Shown here one piece after another: positions 46,101 to 58,100 of a stretch of DNA of 64,000 bases (the first letter of the stretch is position 1; every line of letters starts with the position of its first letter). Below the pieces are notes generated by a model. That model was given only the letters and a program-made list of their open reading frames with translations. It did not search any database and was not told where the DNA came from. The translations under genes were made by a program, and so were the position numbers. The stretch covers positions 23,790 to 87,789 of the forward strand of contig JAWPHD010010997.1 of the NCBI GenBank assembly GCA_037043455.1, read 5' to 3'. The DNA is from Cyrtodaria siliqua. Taxonomy: Eukaryota > Mollusca > Bivalvia > Adapedonta > Hiatellidae.

Positions 46101-46700
46101 CTGTTAGGCGCCATATAACCTTTCATATGTTGGTGCGCCTTAAAACCCAATTCAATTCAATTCTATAATTTGATTGAACATTTTAAAGGCAGTTACACTC
46201 AGTCGTGAAAACTCGGCCAATCCTGTCATTCTTCGTGTGTATATCAAGCTTTGACATTTTGTTAGCCGAAAGGCAACGCCACAGAAAATACTGCACTGTT
46301 GCAAAGACGTTGCTATATAAACAATATGGCTGTTAGCCACACGTGTTGATGTATGATTTACATAGTATGTTTGTTATTTACAACACAGATGGTTTTATTA
46401 CAGCTTTTCATGTAAATAAACTATTGATGGAGCAATTGGCTAAATGACATTGCAAAATTTAGATGATAACTTTGATTTTGAATGCAAATTTGTTTTGGCG
46501 GGAATCTAATGTGCGATGACATAACAAATATGGAACCCTTCGATTTACATTCGAGTAATGCCGCAAAGCAGTGTACGAGATGTTGCGAATGAGTAACACT
46601 GTCATTGACAACACCTCTTGTTATATATTATGAGCAGCAATATAAAACAAATATTTTCCTTCTTTCTTTATTGAACACTTTACTGTTTCCTCTCATACAC
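46100..46700. other. Intergenic stretch, nothing recognised
   Basis: Moderately CpG-containing sequence with no exon-like frame, repeat or RNA gene that could be supported. A promoter for a gene elsewhere cannot be excluded. Confidence 0.4.
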
Positions 46701-46729
46701 CTGTACTCTGTGGTGCCACTGACTTTTGT

Positions 46730-46967
46730 CGGTTTGTTCTTGGGCAAGACACGTTCCCTTAGCCTCGTCCGTCGGATGGGGACGTAAACCGGGCGGTCCC
46801 GTGTATCTGTCTATCCTCCGAGCATGTTAAAGAACCATAGGAATCTATTCAATAATAAAAGTAGGACACGGTTCCCGTATTCCTATGTATCCTTCCCCTC
46901 TCTCTGGGGCGGCTCTAAATAACCTATACTGTGTTGATGAGCCGTTAAACAACATTCAGTTACACCT
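46730..46967 (+). repeat. Dispersed repeat R2, + orientation
   Basis: ttcttgggcaagacacgttc, cgtccgtcggatggggacgt and gatgagccgttaaacaacat are the reverse complement of 1958-2172, with an extra block at about 46846-46875. The layout resembles a short interspersed element. Confidence 0.75.
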
Positions 46968-47640
46968 GTATTAGTCTAGTCTTGTTATATCGATCATATA
47001 TCATACAAATCACATAGACCTCTAGCTTTTGTTGTTTCAGGGAAGAACATTTTTTAAAGATATTCCTATGTAACTATATTGTAATTTGAGATCAGTTACC
47101 ACCACTGAGTGAGAATTAACAATAGACTTGTCAAATAACAAAGGATTGACCTCTAGGGATGTCGGTGACCTCTGGGGATGTCAGTTTTATGCACTTATGC
47201 AGTTATAAAAATTCCGGATTGATTTTTTACATGATTCTGAAAAAGTCAGTGAATATATGTGAGTATATATATATACATACATGATATACTTAAGGGAAAA
47301 AGAAACGCAACTTTCTTAAGGTCGATATATATGAAGTTTTTTTTTCTTCAAATAATATTATGTTTTGTATTTAATAGTGATTGAAATCTTGACTGATGCC
47401 TCCACCATATTTTCTATTAAAATTTACTATCGGATTAATCATGCAATAAAAAAATAACAAAAGCATGTGATGTGTAGGTCATGACAAAATGACAAATGTA
47501 ATAGAATCACGTGCCTTTTTCTGTCTAAATTTTGTCGCAAGTCATCCATTATTAGAAATCCACATTTTTAAGTCACGTTTACGCATTTAAGAGCAACGTG
47601 AAGAGGCGTTAAAGTTGATGTTGAACAGAGTTTTGCAGCG
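46968..47640. other. Intergenic, little structure
   Basis: AT-rich. A small inverted motif, cttaagggaaa...ttcttaagg, at 47289-47320 could be a transposon end, but no partner was found. Confidence 0.35.
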
Positions 47641-47659
47641 GAAGGCCTCTGACACATGA

Positions 47660-48955
47660 ACCATAACAAGGGGGTCACAGTTTTACATAGACTTATATAG
47701 GAAAACATTTAAAAACAAGAAATGTCACATTAAGTGACAAATGTCCCCGAAGTGACCTGTAAGTGTGACCTTGACCTTGGAGCAATATGAAACCAACAGA
47801 TATATTTAAAAATAATTTAAAAAAATAAATCCAATAAAACAAACAATAAAAATCAAATAAAATAAAATTTAAATAAAAAATAAAAATAAAAATAATAAAA
47901 AATTGTGCGAAGTTATTTGAAAATCCGTCGATTATTGTAAGAGTTGTGAAGCGGACACGATTGCATAGACGAACGGATTTTGACCTTTGATCTCTAAGTG
48001 TGACCTTGACTTTGGAGCCACGGACCTGGATTTTGTGTGCGACACGTCGTCTTGTGGTGAGCAATTGTGCGAAGTTATTTGAAAATCCATCCATTATTGT
48101 CAGAGTTCTGAAGCGGACACGATTGTACACGCGAACGGACAGACAGTGCGACTACTTATGCCACCCTTCGGGGGCATAACAAATTCTCTGAAACTACAAG
48201 AGCTAGAGGTTTAATATTTTGCATTTACTATAAGATCATGGTCCTTTCCAAGTTTGTTCAAATGATGACCATGGGGTCATATTTGGCCCCGCCCAGGGGT
48301 CACAGTTTTACATAGGCTTGTATAGGGAAAAGAATAAAAAAATCTTCTTCTCTGGAACTACAAGAGTCAGAGGTTTAATGTTTTGCATTTGCTATAAGCT
48401 TATGGTCCTCTGCCAAGTTTGTTCAAATGGTAACCCTGGTGTCAATTTGGTCCCACCCCGGGGTCACAGTTTAATATAGACTTATACAGGAAAACATTAA
48501 AAAAAAATCTTCTCTCGAACTACAAGAGCCAGAGGTTTAATATTTTGCATCGACTATACTCTTATGGTCCTTTACCACGTTTGTTCAAATGGTGACCCTG
48601 GGGTCACATGTTTTACATAGAACTGTACAGGGTAAAGCTTAAAAAAATTCTCTAAAACCACAAGGCACACAGCTCTCATATATTACATGTAGCCCTGGGG
48701 TCACATTTGGCCCTGCCCCAGGGGTTACACTCTAGCACCTTCATATTGCATTTGATATTTACCAAAATTTGTCGGTGTCTTTATATCAATGTTTTTAACA
48801 CAACAGAGGCCACATTTATTTAACAATCTTAACCAAACTTGCACATATTGTATATGACCATAAGATTTCGAAGAAGTTTGATAATGTGCCAGTACTCAGG
48901 TGATCGATTTAGGGCCATCTTGGCCCTATTTAGGGCCATATTGGCCCTCTTGTTT
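47660..48955. repeat. Tandem-core elements (two monomer families)
   Basis: 47700-48180 has two units around gtgaccttgaccttggagc and gtgcgaagttatttgaaaat, separated by an A-rich low-complexity patch (47805-47900). 48180-48955 has the 170-bp monomers of 43470-44016 and ends ttggccctcttgtttgtc. Confidence 0.75.
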
Positions 48956-49207
48956 GTCTTGCTCACGATAGTGGGTAGCGAGACATAGCAGACACTTTTC
49001 CTGCGACGGCGGCAGTCACATTTTAAATCAACTATATGTCAACAACCGCTTCTCGAATTTTTCTGAAACTTTGACAGATGCTTTGTTGGGTCAAGGGACA
49101 TCACATAATGCCAAATTACCAAGGTCAAGGTAATATTTTGCGTTATTTTCTCAAAACTTAACCTTGGTTAAGTAAGTTAACCTCAGTTAACTTTATGTGA
49201 GTGCCTT

Positions 49208-49690
49208 ATTATGGCTCCCCACACAAAGTGTGGTAGGGGAGCCATATTGATTTTTGTGCTCTGTGTCACAAACGATGTCCGATCAATAACTAGAGAATGG
49301 TGGGACATAGGGTCCTCAAACTTAGAAGGATGGTTGGTCATGACAAGTAGATGACCTCTATTGATTTTGGGGTCACTAGGTCAAAGGTCAAGGTCGCGGT
49401 GACTTTGACTATCAAAACGATGTCCGATCAATAACTACACAATGGTTGGACCTAGGGTCCTCAATCTTGGAAGGATGGTTGGTCATGACCAGTAGATGAC
49501 CCCTATTGATTTTGGGGTCACTAGGTCAAAGGTCAAGGTCGCGATTGCATTGACTATCAAAACGATGTCCGATCAATAACTACACAATGGTTAGACATAG
49601 GGTACTCAAACTTGGAAGGATGGTTGGTCATGACCAGTAGATGACCCCTATTGATTTTGGAATCACTAGGTCAATGGTCAAGGTCGCGGT
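49208..49690. repeat. Second copy of the DR1-bearing tandem element
   Basis: Head ggctccccacacaaagtgtg with hairpin to taggggagcc, then three monomers of the 39359 family. AGGTCA-A-AGGTCA lies at 49378-49390 and 49523-49535. It runs directly into 160-bp-family sequence at about 49690. Confidence 0.8.
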
Positions 49691-50285
49691 GGCCTATGAA
49701 AGCTTGGTCAAGTTCGAAAACCAACCAGATCGAACCAGTAAAAGTGGAGTTAAGGCCCTTGATTTTGTTAAAAATGCTATAATTTGCCTCGTCATACGAT
49801 AGGGCCTTCATTTTGCATCTGATCTTTGGCAAACTTTAGCAGATTTTATGACTTTTTTTTTTTTTTTTTTTTAAACATTTTTTGTTATTTTTTCTTATTT
49901 TTTTATTTTATTTTTTTTAAATACATGAACTTTTATTTGATTTTTTTTTTTTTTTTTTTTTAATAATTTTTTGTTTAATTGTTTTTTTTGATGATTACCG
50001 GTATTATTATTATTATTTATTTTTTTTAGCTCTATGTTGGACCAGTCGGACCAGTAACAGGAGTTATGGCTCTTGATTTAGTTAAAAATGCTATATTTTG
50101 CCTCGTTAATGTGGTAGGGCCTTCATTTTCATCTGATCTTTACCAAACTTTACCAAATTCTTTAGTTATGGCCCTTGATTTAGTTAAAAAGCTGTTTTTT
50201 AATGGCAGTCACTCGCTTCATTGATGTTATAAGAGCCGTGTTAGCCAGTAGAGCGTCCACAGGCCCTATTGGGCCTCTTGTTTTT
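49690..50285. repeat. 160-bp-family fragment with poly(T) expansions
   Basis: Monomer blocks aagttcgaaaaccaaccaga and ttatggctcttgatttagtt flank T-rich low-complexity sequence (49852-50030). The tail is ccctattgggcctcttgttt. Confidence 0.75.
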
Positions 50286-51310
50286 GTTTGATACTTGGTC
50301 ATATGTATTGTTGGCATTGGTGGACATCACCGAACAACAAAAAATACCAAGGTCAAGGTCATGTTTTGCGTTATTTACGTTTTGTTAGGCAAGTTAACCT
50401 CAGTTAGCGTTTTTTGATAACTTTAATGACAAACATTACCAAGGTCAAGGTCATGTTTTGCATTATTTTCCTCAAACTTAATCTTAGTTAGGTAAATTAA
50501 CCTCAGTTAACTTTATGTGATTGCCTCATTTTGTGCTTTGATACTTGGTCATATGTATTGTTGGCATTGGTGGACATCACTGAACGACAAAAAATACCAA
50601 GGTCAATGTCATGGTTTGCGTTATTTTCCAAAAACTTAAGGTTAGGTAACTTATCCTCAGTTAACTTTATGTGATTGCCTCACTTTAACTCTTTGATACT
50701 TGGTGATATATATTGTCGGCATTGGTGGACATCGCTGAACGACAAAAATACCAAGGTCGGGGTCATGCCTAAACATCAGTTTGGTTAGGCAAATTAACCT
50801 CAATTAACTTTTTCTGATAACTTTCATTTCTTTGTTTGATACTTGTTCATATGTATTTTTGGTATTGGTGGACATAACTGAACGACAAAAATTACCAAGG
50901 TCAAGGTCATATTTGCATTATTTTCCCCAAACTTAACCTTGGTTAGGTAACTTAACCTCAGTTAACTTTGTGTGGTTCTCGCATTTGATATCTTTGATAC
51001 TTGGTCATATGTATTCTTGGCATTGGTGGACATCGCTGAATGATAAAAAATACCAAGGTCAAGGTCATATTTTGCGTTATTTTCCCCAAACTTAACTTTA
51101 GTTGGGTAACTTAACCCCAGTTAACTTTATGTGATTGCCTCACTTGATGACATCACTGAACGACAAAAAAATACCAGGGCCAAGGCCATATTTTGCGTTA
51201 TTTTCCCAAAACTACACCCTGGTTAAACCACTTAACCTCAGCAACTGAACTTCTTATGATTACCTCGGTTTTATTTGTTTGATACTTGGTCATATGAAGT
51301 GTTGTCTTTG
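50286..51310. repeat. Tandem repeat, about 180-bp monomers
   Basis: Six or seven diverged monomers around gatacttggtcatatgtatt, ggcattggtggacatcac, taccaaggtcaaggtcat and gttaacctcagttaacttta. Rich in direct AAGGTCA repeats. Confidence 0.85.
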
Positions 51311-51620
51311 GTGGACATCATTTAAGCACAAATTTAATGAAATATTTCATATGTATGCCGTTTGCCGCGGAGGGCGAGACAAACACAGACCGAGGTCTTG
51401 TTAAAGGACATCGCTGCCGAGGTATAATAGTGGCTCATTTTGGAAGCAACAACCGGCGGAACAACCGGGCGAGAACTACGGCTGCTATGCGAATGCTAGC
51501 TTTTTTCATGGAATGTTTAATAATAACACGAATAATGTAAATAAATACCACGGACTGAAGCTAATAATGATGCGTTGCGTGTTGCGTTTTGCTTGTTGTT
51601 GATGAGTTGATGAGTATTAT
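51311..51620. other. Short unique stretch before the triplet array
   Basis: GC- and CpG-richer than its surroundings, with a 67-codon open frame at 51337-51540 that has no recognisable domain or splice context. It is not called as a gene. Confidence 0.35.
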
Positions 51621-51824
51621 GATTATGATGATGGTGCTTATCTGCTTCTAGTTTTTTTGCTGTTGTTGCTACCGCTATTGATGCTGCTGATGCCGCTTAT
51701 GCTACTGATGCTGAAGCTGCTGCTGCTGCTGATGATGATGATGTTATTTTGCCGATGCTACTATAGTTGCTGCGGCTGCTGCTGCTGCTGCTGATGATGA
51801 TGATGATGCTTCAGATGCTGCCAT

Positions 51825-51856
<32 letters not shown>

Positions 51857-52384
51857 CTGCCGATGATGATGATGATGTTGCTGCTGGCGGTCTTGCTGTT
51901 GATGATACTGCTGATGCTGTTTTCCTGCTGCTGCTGCATATGATGATGATGATGATGTTGCTGCTGCTGCAGATGATGATGATGATGCTTATCTAGCTGC
52001 TTCTACTTTTTTGCTGTTGTTGCTGCTGCTACTGAAGCTTCTGATGATGCTGCTGCTGCTGCTGCAGCTTCTGTTGATGATGATGATGATGATGCTGTTG
52101 TTGCTGATGATGATGAGGCTTCTGATGCTGCTTCTGTTGTTGATGCTGCTACTGCTGCTGCTGCTGCTGCTGATGATGTTGTTGCTGCTGCTGCTGCTGA
52201 TGATGATGATTCTGCTGCTGCTACTGATGATGATGATGATGCTTATCTGCTTCTAATTTTTTTGTGTTGTTGCTGCTGCTATTGACGATGATGACGCTGA
52301 TGCTGCTGATGCTGCTGCTGATGATGATGATGATGCTGTTGCTGATGATGATGCTGCTGAAGAAGATGATGATGTTGCTGCTTC

Positions 52385-52418
<34 letters not shown>

Positions 52419-53495
52419 ACTGATGATGATGTCATTGATGCTGCTGCTCAAGCTTCTGATGCTGCTGCTGCTGATGATGATGATACTGTTGCTGATGATG
52501 ATGCTGCTGCTGCTGCTGATGATGCTGCTGCTGCTGCTACTGATTAGGATGCCGTTGATGCTGCTGCTTAAGCTTCTGATGCTGCTGATGATGCTGCTGC
52601 TGCTGCTGCTGATGATGATAATGATGCTGCTGCTGCTGATTATGATGCTGTTGCTGATGATGATGCTTCTGCTGCTGAAGATGATGATGATGATGATGCT
52701 TCTGATGTTGCTGCTGCTGTTGTTGCTGCTGCTGCTGGTGATGATTATTATGATGTTTTTGTAGTTGCTATTGATGATGATGATGCTTCTGAAGCTGCTG
52801 CTGTTGCTGTTGATGCTGCTGCTGCTGAAGATGATGATGATGATGCTTCTGATTCTGCTGTTGTTGCTGTTGTTGCTGCTGCTGCTGAAGATGATGATGA
52901 TGTTGTTGCTGCTGCTTCAGAAGCAGCTGCTGCTGATGCTGTCGTTGCTGCTGCTGATGAGGATGCTTATCTGCTTCTACTGTTTTGCTGTTGTTGCTGC
53001 TATTGATGATGCTGCTGCTGCTGAGGCTTCTGATAATGATGCTGCTGATGATGATGCTGTTCTTATGATGATGATGTTGTTGCTGCTGCTGTTGATGATG
53101 ATAATGGTGCTTATCTGCTTATACTTTTTTGCTATTTTTGCTACTGCTATTGATGATGATGCCGTTGGTGCTGCTGCTCAAGCTTCTGATGCTGCTGCTG
53201 CTGATGATGATGATGCTGTTGCTGATGATGATGCTGCTGCTACTGCTGATGATGATGCTGCTGCTGCTGCTGATTATGATGCTGTTGCTGATGATGATGC
53301 TTCTGCTGCTGAAAATGATGATAATGATGACGATGCTTCTGATGTTGCTGCTGCTGTTGTTGCTGCTGCTGCTGGTGATGATTATTATGATGTTTTTGCT
53401 GTTGCTTTTGATGATGATGATGCTTCTGAAGCTGCTGCTGTTGCTTTTGATGCTGCTGCTGCTGCTGTTGTTGTTGTTGCTGCTGCTGTAGATGC

Positions 53496-53527
<32 letters not shown>

Positions 53528-54320
53528 TTTCTGCTGCTGCTGATGATGATCCTTATCTGCTTCTACTTTTTTTACTGTTGCTGCTGCTGCTATTGATCAA
53601 TGATGATGCCGCTGAAGCTGCTGCTGCTGAAACTTCTGGTTTAAACATACGGTATTTCAAAGATAACGCATTATACAAATAGGTAAATGGATTGGAACGA
53701 AAGCAAAATGCTTACAGAGATCCTATGGACAATGATTTACATGCATATATCAATTAACATAGCGGATTTTCAATGCACCACAAAAATATAGATACGAAGC
53801 TTCTGATGCTGCTGTTACTGCTGCTGCTAATGATGATGATGCTGTTGCTGATGACGATGAAGATGATGCTTCTAATGATGCCTCTGCTTAAGCTGTTGAT
53901 GCTGCTGCTACTGCTGATGCTGCTGCTGACGATGATAATGATGTTGTTGCTGCTGCTGCTGCTGCTGATGATGATGATTCTTCTTCTTCTTCTGATGCTG
54001 CTGTTGCTGCTGCTTCTGATCATGATGATGTTGTTGCTGCTGCTGCTGCTGATGATGATGATGGTGTTGTTGCTGATTCTGCTGCTGCTGATGATGATGC
54101 TGATGATGATGCTTATCTGCTTCTACTTTTTTTGCTGTTGTTGCTGCTGCTATTGATGATGATGATGATGATGCCGCTGATGATGCTGCTTCTGAAGCTT
54201 ATGATGCTGCTGCTGCTGTTGATGATGATTTTGTTGTTGATTATGATGATGCTGCTTCTGATGCTGCTGCTGCTGTTGATGCTGCTGCTACTGCTGGTGT
54301 TGTTGCTGCTGCTGCTGTTG
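51620..54320. repeat. Compound CTG/ATG triplet array with higher-order units
   Basis: Almost wholly (gctgct...)(gatgat...) triplets. A landmark, cttatctgcttctacttttt followed by gctgttgttgctgctgctat, recurs at 51636, 51990, 52245, 52967, 53110, 53552 and 54112, marking larger diverged units. Non-triplet islands (53640-53800) interrupt it. The long open frames (poly Leu/Met, poly Ala/Asp, Ser/Ile) are by-products of triplet phase. Confidence 0.95.
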
Positions 54321-54505
54321 CTATGTTGGTATTCTACCGGGCTTGCAACCGGATCATATATATTGATACCGGGTAGTTAACTGAGTTTAGGGTCTGCATA
54401 TATATCTGAAACATATAGATATAAGACAAACATACTTACACCGACTATGTTGGTATTCTACCGGGCTTTCAACCGGATCATATATATTGATACTGGGTAG
54501 ATAGG
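54321..54505. repeat. Direct duplication, 123-bp offset
   Basis: ctatgttggtattctaccgg... ggatcatatatattgata is present at 54321 and 54444 with two mismatches, each followed by gggtag. Confidence 0.85.
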
Positions 54506-54739
54506 CTAATGTCGTTAGAAGTTAAAGGTTGGCAATATGAAACAATGTACCCTTATTCTGTGGAAATTGTTATAGTTAAAGGTAAACCATATATTCCTTA
54601 AATTTCAATTATTTATTAATGCATATAAGGAAACATTTGGTGTAAGTGACCTTATGATTCAGTTTGAAGTTAACAACAGAAATGAATATTATATGTGAGT
54701 AAAAGACAAGGACATTAGCAAAATAAGTTTTGATAGAAT

Positions 54740-54928
54740 AAATATGAATGAATGCATGAATGAACGAACGAACGAACGGTCGTACATAAGTACGTACGAA
54801 CGAATGAACGATCAAACAAAACAAAAATGAATAAATGAATGAATGAATAAATAAATAAAAACAATGAGTGCGTGCGTGAGTGAGTGGATGGGTGAGTGAG
54901 TGAGTGCGTGCGTGCTAGCGAGCGAGCG
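54740..54928. repeat. Mixed tetranucleotide repeats
   Basis: Successive gaat, gaac, cgta, aaat, gagt and gcgt motifs with frequent switches. It forms the irregular left edge of the long satellite. Confidence 0.9.
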
Positions 54929-55110
54929 TGCGTGAGTGAGTGAGTGAGTGAGTGAGTGAGTGAGTGAGTGAGTGAGTGAGTGAGTGAGTGAGTGAGTGAG
55001 TGAGTGAGTGAGTGAGTGAGTGAGTGAGTGAGTGAGTGAGTGAGTGAGTGAGTGAGTGAGTGAGTGAGTGAGTGAGTGAGTGAGTGACTGAGTGAGTGAC
55101 TGAGTGAGTG
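54929..55110. repeat. (GAGT)n microsatellite
   Basis: About 40 GAGT units. Toward the right, GACT units begin to appear (55085, 55097), grading into the next tract. Confidence 0.97.
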
Positions 55111-58100
55111 ACTGACTGACTGACTGACTGACTGACTGACTGACTGACTGACTGACTGACTGACTGACTGACTGACTGACTGACTGACTGACTGACTGAC
55201 TGACTGACTGACTGACTGACTGACTGACTGACTGACTGACTGACTGACTGACTGACTGACTGACTGACTGACTGACTGACTGACTGACTGACTGACTGAC
55301 TGACTGACTGACTGACTGACTGACTGACTGACTGACTGACTGACTGACTGACTGACTGACTGACTGACTGACTGACTGACTGACTGACTGACTGACTGAC
55401 TGACTGACTGACTGACTGACTGACTGACTGACTGACTGACTGACTGACTGACTGACTGACTGACTGACTGACTGACTGACTGACTGACTGACTGACTGAC
55501 TGACTGACTGACTGACTGACTGACTGACTGACTGACTGACTGACTGACTGACTGACTGACTGACTGACTGACTGACTGACTGACTGACTGACTGACTGAC
55601 TGACTGACTGACTGACTGACTGACTGACTGACTGACTGACTGACTGACTGACTGACTGACTGACTGACTGACTGACTGACTGACTGACTGACTGACTGAC
55701 TGACTGACTGACTGACTGACTGACTGACTGACTGACTGACTGACTGACTGACTGACTGACTGACTGACTGACTGACTGACTGACTGACTGACTGACTGAC
55801 TGACTGACTGACTGACTGACTGACTGACTGACTGACTGACTGACTGACTGACTGACTGACTGACTGACTGACTGACTGACTGACTGACTGACTGACTGAC
55901 TGACTGACTGACTGACTGACTGACTGACTGACTGACTGACTGACTGACTGACTGACTGACTGACTGACTGACTGACTGACTGACTGACTGACTGACTGAC
56001 TGACTGACTGACTGACTGACTGACTGACTGACTGACTGACTGACTGACTGACTGACTGACTGACTGACTGACTGACTGACTGACTGACTGACTGACTGAC
56101 TGACTGACTGACTGACTGACTGACTGACTGACTGACTGACTGACTGACTGACTGACTGACTGACTGACTGACTGACTGACTGACTGACTGACTGACTGAC
56201 TGACTGACTGACTGACTGACTGACTGACTGACTGACTGACTGACTGACTGACTGACTGACTGACTGACTGACTGACTGACTGACTGACTGACTGACTGAC
56301 TGACTGACTGACTGACTGACTGACTGACTGACTGACTGACTGACTGACTGACTGACTGACTGACTGACTGACTGACTGACTGACTGACTGACTGACTGAC
56401 TGACTGACTGACTGACTGACTGACTGACTGACTGACTGACTGACTGACTGACTGACTGACTGACTGACTGACTGACTGACTGACTGACTGACTGACTGAC
56501 TGACTGACTGACTGACTGACTGACTGACTGACTGACTGACTGACTGACTGACTGACTGACTGACTGACTGACTGACTGACTGACTGACTGACTGACTGAC
56601 TGACTGACTGACTGACTGACTGACTGACTGACTGACTGACTGACTGACTGACTGACTGACTGACTGACTGACTGACTGACTGACTGACTGACTGACTGAC
56701 TGACTGACTGACTGACTGACTGACTGACTGACTGACTGACTGACTGACTGACTGACTGACTGACTGACTGACTGACTGACTGACTGACTGACTGACTGAC
56801 TGACTGACTGACTGACTGACTGACTGACTGACTGACTGACTGACTGACTGACTGACTGACTGACTGACTGACTGACTGACTGACTGACTGACTGACTGAC
56901 TGACTGACTGACTGACTGACTGACTGACTGACTGACTGACTGACTGACTGACTGACTGACTGACTGACTGACTGACTGACTGACTGACTGACTGACTGAC
57001 TGACTGACTGACTGACTGACTGACTGACTGACTGACTGACTGACTGACTGACTGACTGACTGACTGACTGACTGACTGACTGACTGACTGACTGACTGAC
57101 TGACTGACTGACTGACTGACTGACTGACTGACTGACTGACTGACTGACTGACTGACTGACTGACTGACTGACTGACTGACTGACTGACTGACTGACTGAC
57201 TGACTGACTGACTGACTGACTGACTGACTGACTGACTGACTGACTGACTGACTGACTGACTGACTGACTGACTGACTGACTGACTGACTGACTGACTGAC
57301 TGACTGACTGACTGACTGACTGACTGACTGACTGACTGACTGACTGACTGACTGACTGACTGACTGACTGACTGACTGACTGACTGACTGACTGACTGAC
57401 TGACTGACTGACTGACTGACTGACTGACTGACTGACTGACTGACTGACTGACTGACTGACTGACTGACTGACTGACTGACTGACTGACTGACTGACTGAC
57501 TGACTGACTGACTGACTGACTGACTGACTGACTGACTGACTGACTGACTGACTGACTGACTGACTGACTGACTGACTGACTGACTGACTGACTGACTGAC
57601 TGACTGACTGACTGACTGACTGACTGACTGACTGACTGACTGACTGACTGACTGACTGACTGACTGACTGACTGACTGACTGACTGACTGACTGACTGAC
57701 TGACTGACTGACTGACTGACTGACTGACTGACTGACTGACTGACTGACTGACTGACTGACTGACTGACTGACTGACTGACTGACTGACTGACTGACTGAC
57801 TGACTGACTGACTGACTGACTGACTGACTGACTGACTGACTGACTGACTGACTGACTGACTGACTGACTGACTGACTGACTGACTGACTGACTGACTGAC
57901 TGACTGACTGACTGACTGACTGACTGACTGACTGACTGACTGACTGACTGACTGACTGACTGACTGACTGACTGACTGACTGACTGACTGACTGACTGAC
58001 TGACTGACTGACTGACTGACTGACTGACTGACTGACTGACTGACTGACTGACTGACTGACTGACTGACTGACTGACTGACTGACTGACTGACTGACTGAC

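Noticed and set aside
47693..48130. 145-codon minus-strand open frame
   Set aside because: It lies across diverged tandem monomers and an A-rich patch; the predicted sequence repeats itself as the monomers do.
51337..51540. 67-codon open frame in a CpG-richer stretch
   Set aside because: No domain, no splice context and no downstream exons; kept only as an unassigned stretch.
52011..54380. Long open frames of poly Leu/Met, Ala/Asp or Ser/Ile
   Set aside because: Triplet repeats remain open in several frames on both strands; there is no flanking coding sequence, splice context or non-repeat domain.
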